This document shows, piece after piece, positions 6,994 to 13,668 of a stretch of 17,857 nt of DNA; the stretch's first letter is position 1, and the number at the start of each line of letters is the position of its first letter. The translations under genes and the position numbers were made by a program. Source of the stretch: Candidatus Pacearchaeota archaeon (lineage in GTDB: Archaea; Nanobdellota; Nanobdellia; Pacearchaeales; GW2011-AR1); the NCBI GenBank assembly GCA_016784085.1, contig JADHVH010000010.1, positions 1-17,857 of the forward strand, written 5' to 3'. Below the pieces are notes generated by a model, which had not been told where the DNA came from, did not search any database, and saw only the letters and a program-made list of their open reading frames with translations.

Positions 6994-7192
6994 ACCAAAT
7001 ACTAGCAACCTCGGAAGATCTGACAGCAATGTCAGAGAAATTAGATAATCTTAAATTTGTTAATTTATTATTTATTTGAAGATTATTTAAAAACAATTTT
7101 ATATTTTTAATCAAAATTTTATTCTACCATAAAACAAAGAAATTTTATGACCCAGGAAAGATAAATCTTAACGTGCCATTGATAGAATCAAA
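6994..7192. other. Spacer between wHTH gene and tRNA-Lys
   Basis: Roughly 200 bp without a confident gene. The first 85 bases may be a frameshifted extension of the wHTH gene. They also contain a 7-bp stem capped by GCAA (7019-7036). The rest is AT-rich, and its minus strand holds T-runs downstream of the tRNA that could end its transcript. Confidence 0.5.
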
Positions 7193-7266
7193 TGGCCCCG
7201 GAGGGATTTGAACCCCCGACACCTGGATTAAGAGTCCAGTGCTCTGCCAGACTGAGCTACGAAGCC
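7193..7266 (-). tRNA. tRNA-Lys (anticodon CUU)
   Basis: The minus strand folds into a full cloverleaf of 74 nt including the discriminator A. The acceptor is GGCTTCG with CGGGGCC (two G-U pairs), the D-stem GCTC/GAGC, the anticodon stem CTGGA/TCCAG around loop CTCTTAA, a 5-nt variable loop GTGTC, and the T-arm GGGGG-TTCAAAT-CCCTC. Loop positions 34-36 are CTT, reading the Lys codon AAG. The 3' CCA is not encoded, since TTTG follows the discriminator, so it would be added after transcription. No intron is present. A T/A-rich box at 7296-7309 lies about 37 nt upstream and could serve both this gene and the divergent zinc-ribbon gene. Confidence 0.96.
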
Positions 7267-7295
7267 ATTGAGATATCTTTTATATGTTGCACAAG

Positions 7296-7309
7296 TTTTT
7301 TAAATATAA
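7296..7309. promoter_or_regulatory. Possible shared TATA region for tRNA-Lys and the zinc-ribbon gene
   Basis: TTTTTTAAATATAA is read well in both directions. It is centred about 23-29 nt before the two candidate ATGs (7326/7332) and about 37 nt before the tRNA 5' end. Confidence 0.35.
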
Positions 7310-7325
7310 CTTTTTTAAATAACCT

Positions 7326-7664
7326 ATGACTATGAAGTTTTGTCCAGTATGTAAAACTTTATTGGTCCCCCACCAAATAGGGGAAAAATCAATTCTAAGA
7401 TGTCAAAAATGTGATTATTTTAAAGAAGGAGTTATGAAGCCCCTTATTGAAAAAAACAAAATTAAAAAATTACCTGAAAGGGGAAAAGGTGTGGTAAATA
7501 ATGAAAATGATCTTGCAACATATCATAATAAATGTTCTAAATGTGGTTATGAAAAAGCACAAATAATTGATATGGGTGTTTTTATTTCTGATGAAGATAA
7601 TTTAATTTTATTAAAATGTGGTAAATGTGGTTTTTCAGAAAGAATAGGAAGAAAGGTAGCTTAA
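7326..7664 (+). CDS. TFS/RpoM-like two-zinc-ribbon protein (divergent paralogue)
   Basis: This 112-residue protein has two zinc ribbons: C6/C9/C26/C29 and C70/C73/C98/C101, with a Lys-rich linker. The plan equals transcription factor S, the archaeal TFIIS-like factor that rescues backtracked RNA polymerase by stimulating RNA cleavage. Asp89-Glu90 lie exactly eight residues before the third Cys of the second ribbon, as the catalytic DE pair does in true TFS. The flanking basic/Ser residues (TRSG in the neighbour) are replaced by FIS, and the helper tail WRDY is replaced by ERIGRKVA. It may therefore be a regulatory or inhibitory paralogue, like the variant TFS proteins known in Sulfolobus, or an Rpb9-like subunit. 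The start may be ATG 7326 or the second ATG 7332; MKFCPVC is the usual family beginning. It converges on the true TFS gene. Confidence 0.75.
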   Translation: MTMKFCPVCKTLLVPHQIGEKSILRCQKCDYFKEGVMKPLIEKNKIKKLPERGKGVVNNENDLATYHNKCSKCGYEKAQIIDMGVFISDEDNLILLKCGKCGFSERIGRKVA

Positions 7665-7721
7665 TTTTTTTAACGATAATCTCTCTATGTAAATTTGAAA
7701 TAAATTTATTTTAGACTTAGT

Positions 7722-8030
7722 TTATCTATAGTCTCTCCAAGTATATGCGCATTTTACACATTTGAAGAATTTTGTTTCTGCTTCATCTCCAGAACGTGTT
7801 TGAACTGTCCAGAAATATGATTTAGGATGTTTACATTTTTTACATTCTTGTGCAGTAATGGGATGAGTTTCAGCATCTTTTTGATTAATAACTTCTATTT
7901 TCTTTTTTTCACCAATTTTCTCAGAAGAAGATAGCTTAACTTTTCCTTTAGCAGAATAATTACATCTAGCACATCCAAAGTTCTTTCTCTTCTCAATTAA
8001 AACTGCTCCACATTTAGGACAAAATTCCAT
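7722..8030 (-). CDS. tfs: Transcription elongation factor TFS
   Basis: A 102-residue TFIIS-type cleavage factor. The N-terminal ribbon uses C4/C7/C20/C23, and the C-terminal ribbon uses C63/C66/C91/C94. The second ribbon carries the hallmark QTRSGDEAETKFFKC with catalytic Asp82-Glu83, ending in YTWRDYR. It reaches into the RNA polymerase funnel and stimulates cleavage of the backtracked transcript. I chose ATG 8030 (MEFCPKCG) over the upstream in-frame ATG 8054. The family starts this way, and a TATA-like TTATTTTAAG centred near 8070 places the transcription start between the two ATGs. The gene ends 57 bp from the convergent paralogue. Confidence 0.9.
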   Translation of the reverse strand: MEFCPKCGAVLIEKRKNFGCARCNYSAKGKVKLSSSEKIGEKKKIEVINQKDAETHPITAQECKKCKHPKSYFWTVQTRSGDEAETKFFKCVKCAYTWRDYR

Positions 8031-8099
8031 TGTAATTATTAAAAATATACACACCTATGTACTATTTATTTTAAGTAATCTAATTTAAAAATGTTTCTT

Positions 8100-8729
8100 T
8101 TATCTTTCAGAACAAAACCCTCTATCTGATTCATGTCTTTGAAATTCATAGAAAATTAATTTGCTCCAACCCATGTATGGGGCTATTCTAAATACAGCTT
8201 TTCCAACTAATTGATCTGAAGAAATATCTTTTTCAAATGTTAATTGACCATTGTTATTATCACCTATTGTTGAATAAAAATATTCTTCTCTAATATTTCT
8301 AACTTCTATTACTCTATGGATAATTGGATTTGTTCGATCTACCTTAAAGATAATAACATCTCCTACCTTAACTTTTTCTGGTTTAACTCATACTATAAAC
8401 AAAATATCTCCTTTATTAAATCCATTTTTAAAAATAAAATTTTCCCAATCTAAATAATTAATGATATAATTTTCATATTTTGAATCATGCCTTTCATACC
8501 AAGCTTCAGTATCTGAAAATAGATTTCCTTCATGATACATGCTGCAGGATTCTACAATTGCTAAGGGTAAATTGGTTCCTGTAATTAGTTTTAATGAAGG
8601 GAAGAAAATTAATAATATGAATGCAATTAGAAATATAACTGAAAATAACCATCCCTTAAAACTATCATCCTTCCATAATATAAACCAGAATTTTTTTAAA
8701 AATTCTTTAGTGCTATTCCTCTTTTTCAT
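8100..8729 (-). pseudogene. Archaeal type I signal peptidase, interrupted by one in-frame TGA
   Basis: The minus strand holds one frame of 209 codons from ATG 8729 to TAA 8100-8102, broken only by TGA at 8388-8390 (codon 114). Before it lie a short basic N-terminus, one membrane helix (about residues 27-48) and the Ser box VESCSMYHEG with catalytic Ser63. After it the frame continues VKPEKVKVGDVIIF, then His138 in IIHRVIEV and Asp157 in TIGDNNNG. These are the S26 (Sec11-like) signal peptidase boxes, with the archaeal Ser-His-Asp arrangement. The enzyme removes signal peptides at the membrane. The 113-residue product before the stop would lack His and Asp and be dead, so activity needs read-through, or the stop is a lesion or error. 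A TATA box at 8751-8759 supports the start. No restart ATG is near. Confidence 0.8.
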
Positions 8730-8750
8730 AAAAGAATTAATCTGATTTAG

Positions 8751-8759
8751 TTTTTAAAA
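8751..8759 (-). promoter_or_regulatory. TATA box of the signal peptidase gene
   Basis: On the minus strand TTTTAAAAA is centred about 27 nt before ATG 8729. This is the leaderless spacing, so the promoter of the interrupted gene still looks intact. Confidence 0.5.
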
Positions 8760-8794
8760 GTGTTTATTAAATACCCTATTTAAGAACCAAAATC

Positions 8795-8802
8795 TTTAAA
8801 TA
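8795..8802 (+). promoter_or_regulatory. TATA box of the AbrB-like/cdc48 unit
   Basis: TTTAAATA follows AATC and is centred about 40 nt before ATG 8839, predicting a start near 8824 and a leader of about 15 nt. The predicted start falls in a 7-bp inverted repeat. Confidence 0.5.
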
Positions 8803-8816
8803 GTGTATATTTCTTG

Positions 8817-8836
8817 TGTATACGCGTAGGTATACA
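8817..8836. promoter_or_regulatory. Inverted repeat over the predicted transcription start of the cdc48 unit
   Basis: TGTATAC-GCGTAG-GTATACA is a perfect 7-bp inverted repeat with a six-base spacer, three bases before the ATG. A partial third copy (GTGTATAT, 8803-8810) lies just upstream. The first gene of the unit encodes a DNA-binding AbrB-like protein, so autoregulation is plausible. Confidence 0.5.
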
Positions 8837-8838
8837 TT

Positions 8839-9225
8839 ATGGTTATAGATATATTTGATCAAAAAATATTATGTTCAAAATGTGATAAACTAATGCAGAA
8901 GAACAGATTTGAAAAAAATGGATTTATACTTAGAGCATTAGTTTGTCCAAATTGTAATGAGAAACTTGTTCATCCTATTGATGAGCAAGAATATCTTAAA
9001 TTCAAAAATCTTAAAAACAAACAATTTCATGTTAAAATGAGATTGGTTGGAAATAGTTATGCAGTTTCAATTCCTAAAGAAATTGTCTCTTTTATGAATC
9101 AAATAAATAATGAAATGAACCAACATACAAGAATGATGGATGATATGGTTAGATTATGTTTTGAAGATTTTGGAAAAGTAAGTTTAAATTTTGGGGAAAA
9201 TAACCCTGAAGAAATAGAAAAATAA
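8839..9225 (+). CDS. Zinc-ribbon plus AbrB/SpoVT-like regulator
   Basis: The 128-residue protein combines an N-terminal zinc ribbon (C12, C15, C36, C39 in CSKC and CPNC) with a swapped-hairpin AbrB/SpoVT-like segment at about residues 63-84. In that segment HVKMRLVGNSYAVSIPKEIV matches the typical 'xVRxxGNSxxVxIPKxxV' pattern. A helix rich in Met and Asn (85-103) and a VRLCFEDFGKVSLNF strand follow. Such proteins bind DNA as transcription regulators or antitoxins. No toxin gene is adjacent. Instead the gene sits one base before cdc48 (TAA, A, ATG), so the two are almost certainly co-transcribed. The inverted repeat over its own start is a natural operator candidate. The exact regulatory target is not shown by sequence. 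Confidence 0.7.
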   Translation: MVIDIFDQKILCSKCDKLMQKNRFEKNGFILRALVCPNCNEKLVHPIDEQEYLKFKNLKNKQFHVKMRLVGNSYAVSIPKEIVSFMNQINNEMNQHTRMMDDMVRLCFEDFGKVSLNFGENNPEEIEK

Positions 9226-9226
9226 A

Positions 9227-11530
9227 ATGGTTAAAAATCAAAAAATTGAATTAAAAGTTGTTGAAGCATTACAGGATGATGCATATAAAGGTATTGCGAG
9301 GATAGATTCTGAAACAATGAAGGACCTTGATGTCCGTAGAGGAGATGTCATTTCTATTAAAGGAAATAGGACTACTGTAGCAATTGTTGATAGAGCTTAT
9401 CCTGCTGATGTTGGAGAAGGAATTATTAGAATAGATGGTATATTAAGAAGAAATGCTAAAACCGGTATTGGAGAATTTGTAGAGATTTCTAAAGCAGAAG
9501 TTAAAGAAGCTAAAAAAATTACTATTGCACCTGCTCAAAAAGGAATAATGGTTCAAGGAGATCCAGATAGTTTAAGAAAAGGACTTTTAGGAAGAACTCT
9601 TGTTAAGGGAGATATTGTTGTTCTAGGTGGAGTTCAAAGAAGAAAAGATTTATTTTCTGAAATGGGTTTAGGTGAAGAGTTTAGTGGATTATTTGGTGAT
9701 GCTTTTGAAAATATGGGCTTTGGAGGAAATTTAGGAGGAGGAGTTACTCAAATCAAATTTGTTGTTGTTAGTACTTCTATTAATCAACCTGTTATTATTA
9801 CCGAAAATACTCAAGTAACTTTAAATCCAAAAGCTGTGGAAGTTAGTGATGATAAAATTCCTGAAATTAATTATGAAGATATTGGAGGTTTAAGTGAAGA
9901 AATAAAAAAGATAAGAGAAATGGTTGAGATTCCAATGAAAAAACCAGAAATTTTTGAAAGATTAGGAATTGATCCCCCTAAAGGAGTTTTATTACATGGG
10001 CCTCCAGGAACAGGTAAAACACTTTTGGCTAAAGCTGTTGCAAATGAATCTGATGCAAATTTTATTTTATTAAATGGACCTGAAATTATGTCTAAATTTT
10101 ATGGTGAATCTGAAAAAAAGATTAGAAATATTTTTGAAGAAGCTGAAAAAGCTGCTCCAACAATTATTTTTATAGATGAAATTGATGCTATTGCTCCTAA
10201 AAGAGAAGATGTTCAAGGAGAAGTTGAAAGAAGAGTTGTTTCTCAGATATTAACAATGATGGATGGATTAAAGGGAAGAGGAAAAGTTATTGTTATTGGA
10301 GCTACAAATAGAGTTAATGCTCTAGATCCTGCATTAAGAAGGCCGGGTAGATTTGATAGAGAAATTGCAATTAATGTTCCTGATAAAGAAGGTAGATTAG
10401 CAATATTACAAATTCATACTAGGGGAATGCCTCTTACAAAAGATGTTAATCTAAATGAACTTGCAGGATTAACACATGGTTTTGTTGGTGCTGATTTAGA
10501 ATCTCTTGCAAAGGAAGCTGCAATGGGAGTCTTAAGAAAACATTTACCTCAAATTAAAATGGATGAACATGAAACAATTTCTCCAGAAATTTTAGAAAAA
10601 ATGATCATTACTCATGAAGATTTTAAAAGTGCATTAAAGATCGTTAGACCTTCTGCTATGAGGGAAGTTCTTGTTGAAACTCCTACTGTTGGGTGGAATG
10701 ATGTTGGTGGTTTAGAAAATATTAAACAAGAATTAAAAGAAGCTGTAGAATGGCCAATTAAATATTCTGAAAGTTTTACAAGATTGGGAATTAGACCTTC
10801 TAGAGGAATTTTACTTTATGGACCTCCAGGAACAGGTAAAACACTTTTAGCTAAAGCTGTTGCTAAAGAATCTGAAGCTAATTTTATTCAGGTTAAAGGC
10901 CCTTCATTATTGAGTATGTGGGTTGGAAAATCTGAAGAAGGAGTTAGAAAAATATTTGAAAGAGCTAGACAGGTTGCACCATGTATTATTTTCTTTGATG
11001 AAATGGATGCTTTAGCAGGAAAAAGAGGTCAGGATTCAGGAACTAAAGTTACTGAAAGAGTCCTTAATCAAATATTATCTGAAATGGATGGCCTTGAAGA
11101 TCTTAAAGATATTTTAGTTGTAGCAGCCACAAATCGTCCAGATCTATTGGATACTGCCTTATTAAGGCCTGGAAGATTTGATAGAATTTTATTGGTAAAT
11201 AATCCTAATGAAGAAGGAAGATTAGCAATATTAAAAGTACACACAGATAAAATGCCTCTTGCAAAAGATGTTGATCTTGAATCAATATCAAAAGAATTAG
11301 AAGATTATACTGGTGCAGATATTGAAGCTGTTGCTAGAGAGGCTGCCATGCTTGCATTAAGAGGAGATATTAATTCTACAGAAGTTAAAAAGAAACATTT
11401 TACAGAAGCTTTGAAAAAAATTAGTCCAAGCGTAACAAAGTCTACTTTAGTTACATATAAGAAAATGGAAGAACAATTCTTGAAAACAGCTAAAGCTGCA
11501 GTACCTGTGGATAATGCTTATCTAGGATAA
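9227..11530 (+). CDS. cdc48: CDC48/VAT-type AAA+ ATPase
   Basis: The 767-residue protein is a full-length archaeal p97/VAT homologue. It is a hexameric unfoldase that prepares proteins for degradation, probably by the proteasome. Residues 5-200 form the N-domain (double-psi beta barrel plus beta clam). D1 has Walker A GPPGTGKT at 258-265, Walker B IIFIDEID at 313-320 and RRPGRFDRE at 371-379. D2 has Walker A at 532-539 and Walker B IIFFDEMD at 587-594. A Gly/Phe/acid-rich insert (about residues 143-172) interrupts the N-domain before the IKFVVVST strand. The C-terminus ends DNAYLG, which lacks the HbYX order needed for proteasome docking in PAN-type ATPases but recalls the terminal YG of p97. 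The start is fixed by tight coupling to the AbrB-like gene. Confidence 0.95.
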   Translation: MVKNQKIELKVVEALQDDAYKGIARIDSETMKDLDVRRGDVISIKGNRTTVAIVDRAYPADVGEGIIRIDGILRRNAKTGIGEFVEISKAEVKEAKKITIAPAQKGIMVQGDPDSLRKGLLGRTLVKGDIVVLGGVQRRKDLFSEMGLGEEFSGLFGDAFENMGFGGNLGGGVTQIKFVVVSTSINQPVIITENTQVTLNPKAVEVSDDKIPEINYEDIGGLSEEIKKIREMVEIPMKKPEIFERLGIDPPKGVLLHGPPGTGKTLLAKAVANESDANFILLNGPEIMSKFYGESEKKIRNIFEEAEKAAPTIIFIDEIDAIAPKREDVQGEVERRVVSQILTMMDGLKGRGKVIVIGATNRVNALDPALRRPGRFDREIAINVPDKEGRLAILQIHTRGMPLTKDVNLNELAGLTHGFVGADLESLAKEAAMGVLRKHLPQIKMDEHETISPEILEKMIITHEDFKSALKIVRPSAMREVLVETPTVGWNDVGGLENIKQELKEAVEWPIKYSESFTRLGIRPSRGILLYGPPGTGKTLLAKAVAKESEANFIQVKGPSLLSMWVGKSEEGVRKIFERARQVAPCIIFFDEMDALAGKRGQDSGTKVTERVLNQILSEMDGLEDLKDILVVAATNRPDLLDTALLRPGRFDRILLVNNPNEEGRLAILKVHTDKMPLAKDVDLESISKELEDYTGADIEAVAREAAMLALRGDINSTEVKKKHFTEALKKISPSVTKSTLVTYKKMEEQFLKTAKAAVPVDNAYLG

Positions 11531-11536
11531 GAATCT

Positions 11537-11572
11537 TTTTAAACTAAAATCAAATTATTTTGTAGTTTAAAA
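11537..11572. promoter_or_regulatory. Spaced inverted repeat covering TATA and start of the 66-aa gene
   Basis: TTTTAAACTA (11537-11546) and TAGTTTAAAA (11563-11572) are perfect 10-bp inverted copies with a 16-base spacer. The left arm coincides with the likely TATA box, and the right arm runs into ATG 11572. It could be an operator, or the 3' structure of the cdc48 mRNA. Confidence 0.42.
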
Positions 11573-11772
11573 TGACAAAAAATCTTTTGGATGAAATTAA
11601 TGATGGTTTATTAGTAATTGAATTAGATGATGCTAAAAAATTAGTTAAGGAAAAAGAAGCTAAATATATTAATAGACCAACTTTTTTAAAAATTGATGAA
11701 AAATATTTTATTTTAAGAAAAGATTCCTATAATGGTTCTGAAAGAACTTATTATGAACTTTTAAGAGGATAA
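11572..11772 (+). CDS. Hypothetical 66-residue protein
   Basis: I do not recognise this protein. It begins with an acidic amphipathic stretch (LLDEINDGLLVIELDDAKKL, residues 5-24), continues with Lys/Glu-rich sequence and ends in short strands (PTFLKIDEKYFILRKD, then a Tyr-rich tail). It has no signal peptide, membrane helix or Cys. Codon use matches the neighbours and it ends in tandem TAA stops, both in favour of a real gene. A TATA-like TTTTTAAA about 31 nt upstream and the inverted repeat give it its own promoter. It follows cdc48 by 41 bp and converges on map. Confidence 0.6.
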   Translation: MTKNLLDEINDGLLVIELDDAKKLVKEKEAKYINRPTFLKIDEKYFILRKDSYNGSERTYYELLRG

Positions 11773-11798
11773 TAAAATTAGATTTGGATTTGGTAATG

Positions 11799-12680
11799 CT
11801 ATTCTTTAGAAGTTACTATAACATTATCTTCTTCTACTAAAAAAGTATTTTCTGCTTGAGCTACAGGTGCTTTAGAAGATTCAATTAATTGATCAAAAGA
11901 ATGGAGATTACCATTTTTCACAAGTTCTTTTAATCCAAATAAAGATTTTGTACCTAGTTTATTTACAATTGCTCTTGAAGAAAAAGGGAGAGTATTATAT
12001 TCTGATTTAATAAATTGAAAAACTTCTCTAGCAATAGGGGATCTAACATTTTTTTCACTAATCATAACATATATTCCTGAAGGAGCTCCATCATATACTT
12101 TTCCTCCTCCTGAAGTTGCAAAAGGTTCTATAGCATAAATTCCAGGAGTTATTTTTGTTGTTTGTCCATCATCTATGTTTGGGATTGTTAAACCTGCATG
12201 AAGATCATATTGTTCTATTGAATGGCCTGATAAATTTACAATTGGATTAAGATTTTGAGATCTAATTGCTTTGGATATTTCTTTTCCAATTTCATTTACC
12301 TGAATTCCATTTTTTATTGTTCTAGATGCAGCTTCTAAACCTAATTCTGCAGCTCTAATTATTTTTTTATTTTCTTCACTATCTTCCAAATCTAAGGAAA
12401 AAGCAGAATCAGCCACCCACCCATCAATGTGAATTCCAATATCTATTTTTAATAAACCATGAGCAAGAGTGGTATCATCATGACTAGGAGTATAATGTGC
12501 AGCTACTTCATTGATGCTTAAATTTGTGGGGAAAGCTACTTTTGCACCTAGTTCTATTATTTTATCTTCTATTTTATTTGCAATTTCAACTAGTGGGACT
12601 CCTTTTTTAACAATAGATCTTGCATATTTTTTAACTTCGGCAGATATTTTTCCTGCCTGAATTATTTTTTCCTTATCCAT
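11799..12680 (-). CDS. map: Methionine aminopeptidase, type II
   Basis: The 293-residue enzyme removes the initiator Met from nascent proteins. Length and residues match archaeal type II MetAP (Pyrococcus furiosus enzyme about 295 aa). The metal ligands are Asp80 (KIDIGIHIDG), Asp91 (VADSAFSL), His153 (LSGHSIEQYDLHAG), Glu185 (YAIEPFAT) and Glu277 (VAQAENTFLV). His62 in NEVAAHYTP is the conserved substrate-side His. The type II helical insert lies between residues 205 and 270. It is the last gene of the minus-strand operon, 14 bp after the PUA-like gene, with no promoter visible between. The stop is TAG, with TAA six codons later. Confidence 0.95.
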   Translation of the reverse strand: MDKEKIIQAGKISAEVKKYARSIVKKGVPLVEIANKIEDKIIELGAKVAFPTNLSINEVAAHYTPSHDDTTLAHGLLKIDIGIHIDGWVADSAFSLDLEDSEENKKIIRAAELGLEAASRTIKNGIQVNEIGKEISKAIRSQNLNPIVNLSGHSIEQYDLHAGLTIPNIDDGQTTKITPGIYAIEPFATSGGGKVYDGAPSGIYVMISEKNVRSPIAREVFQFIKSEYNTLPFSSRAIVNKLGTKSLFGLKELVKNGNLHSFDQLIESSKAPVAQAENTFLVEEDNVIVTSKE

Positions 12681-12694
12681 ATTATTATATTATT

Positions 12695-13156
12695 TTAATT
12701 GTTTTTAAATCTCCTATTTTTTGGAACAAAGTTACTAATTTTTTCTGCTGAGGCCTTTCCACAACCAATAAAATCATATTTATATTTCATAACTAGGAAA
12801 TCTTTTTTCCCTGTTTGAATATGGAGTTCTTGGCCCCTCATCCAATCTTGGAATTGCAAGTCATTTAATTCAAAAATATTTTTTGTTATTTGATCTTTAA
12901 ATAAATGAGTTCCTTCAATACTTAATCTTATTTCATCCCTTACTATTCTTGCAAAATATGTTCCTGCTCTTTCTATTTGAGATATTTTTTCAAATATTTT
13001 TATTTCTTCATGAGTTAAATTTCCAGTATAAAGAAATAGTCTTTCTTCACCCCTTCTCATAATTAGGCCTGTGACTTTTGAGATACCATATTTTTGTTCT
13101 AACTTTTTTTCAATTTCTTTATGTTCTTTTTTTGAATATATTTTTAATCTTCTCAT
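12695..13156 (-). CDS. PUA-like RNA-binding protein, probable methyltransferase partner
   Basis: The 153-residue protein resembles the C-terminal PUA-like domain of archaeal and NSUN-type RNA methyltransferases. The pattern includes ARIVRDEIRLSIEGTHL (about residues 69-85), then FQDWMRGQELHI, a long strand, and the finishing YDFIGCGKAS...NFVPKNRR (127-150). Such domains hold structured RNA. Here it stands alone, two genes after an m5C methyltransferase that lacks it, and overlaps the kinase gene by four bases (ATGA). I infer that it guides or supports the methyltransferase. It could instead be an independent ribosome- or tRNA-binding factor. There are no catalytic motifs. Confidence 0.66.
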   Translation of the reverse strand: MRRLKIYSKKEHKEIEKKLEQKYGISKVTGLIMRRGEERLFLYTGNLTHEEIKIFEKISQIERAGTYFARIVRDEIRLSIEGTHLFKDQITKNIFELNDLQFQDWMRGQELHIQTGKKDFLVMKYKYDFIGCGKASAEKISNFVPKNRRFKNN

Positions 13157-13668
13157 TTTAATATTTGTAAAAATCTTTTTATTTCTCGATTATTATTTAA
13201 AATTATAATATTTTCATTAAAATTTTTAGCAATCCTTTTTTGTTCTTTCAAATATTTAGTATGTTTTTTAGATATGCTTTCTAAAAGTTTAAGCATAATC
13301 TTAAAATTTTTGTTAATATGTTTATTTTCTTTAAAAGATAGTTTTCTTTTCAAATATCTAAGGAGAACTCTTTTTTTAGAAATATGACTTTTTATATCTA
13401 GAATTATAATTAAGTCTGCTTTTTTGTAAATTTTATGAGTCCAAGGATGATTATGAAACCCCTCTAAGATCCATTTTTTCTTTTTAAGAATTTCATGTAA
13501 TTTTTTATTTCTTACTTTTAGACTGTTTTTTAGATGAGTATCTCTTCTTTTATATACCAAATTATCTAGTTCATAGTTCTTTATTTTAAGAATTTTAGAT
13601 AAATTATTTGCTAAAGTTGTTTTTCCAGCACCTATTCCTCCAGATATTAGAATTTTATTATATTTCAT
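13153..13668 (-). CDS. P-loop nucleotide kinase, FlaR/adenylate-kinase-like
   Basis: The 171-residue protein opens with a strand and P-loop GGIGAGKTT (residues 10-18). A YELDNLVYKRRDTH segment and KKKWILEGFHNHPW (about residues 64-77) follow, as in small kinases annotated as 'topology modulation protein' (FlaR) or adenylate-kinase-related. The next strand is ADLIIILDI, and a Lys/Arg-rich helical region (about 90-145) replaces the usual lid. The phosphate acceptor is unknown; a nucleoside monophosphate or RNA-linked substrate is only a guess. It overlaps both neighbours by ATGA, which puts it under translational coupling with the methyltransferase and PUA-like genes and suggests a common role in RNA metabolism. 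Confidence 0.72.
   Translation of the reverse strand: MKYNKILISGGIGAGKTTLANNLSKILKIKNYELDNLVYKRRDTHLKNSLKVRNKKLHEILKKKKWILEGFHNHPWTHKIYKKADLIIILDIKSHISKKRVLLRYLKRKLSFKENKHINKNFKIMLKLLESISKKHTKYLKEQKRIAKNFNENIIILNNNREIKRFLQILK

Noticed and set aside
7037..7192. Small RNA or gene in the spacer before tRNA-Lys
   Set aside because: AT-rich with no stable fold or open frame that I could support beyond the 7019-7036 stem.
8031..8054. Upstream ATG for tfs adding eight residues
   Set aside because: The likely TATA box near 8070 puts the transcript start downstream of it, and TFS proteins begin at the MxFCPxC position.
8839..9225. AbrB-like protein as antitoxin of a toxin-antitoxin pair
   Set aside because: No small toxin-like gene is adjacent; the partner is full-length cdc48.
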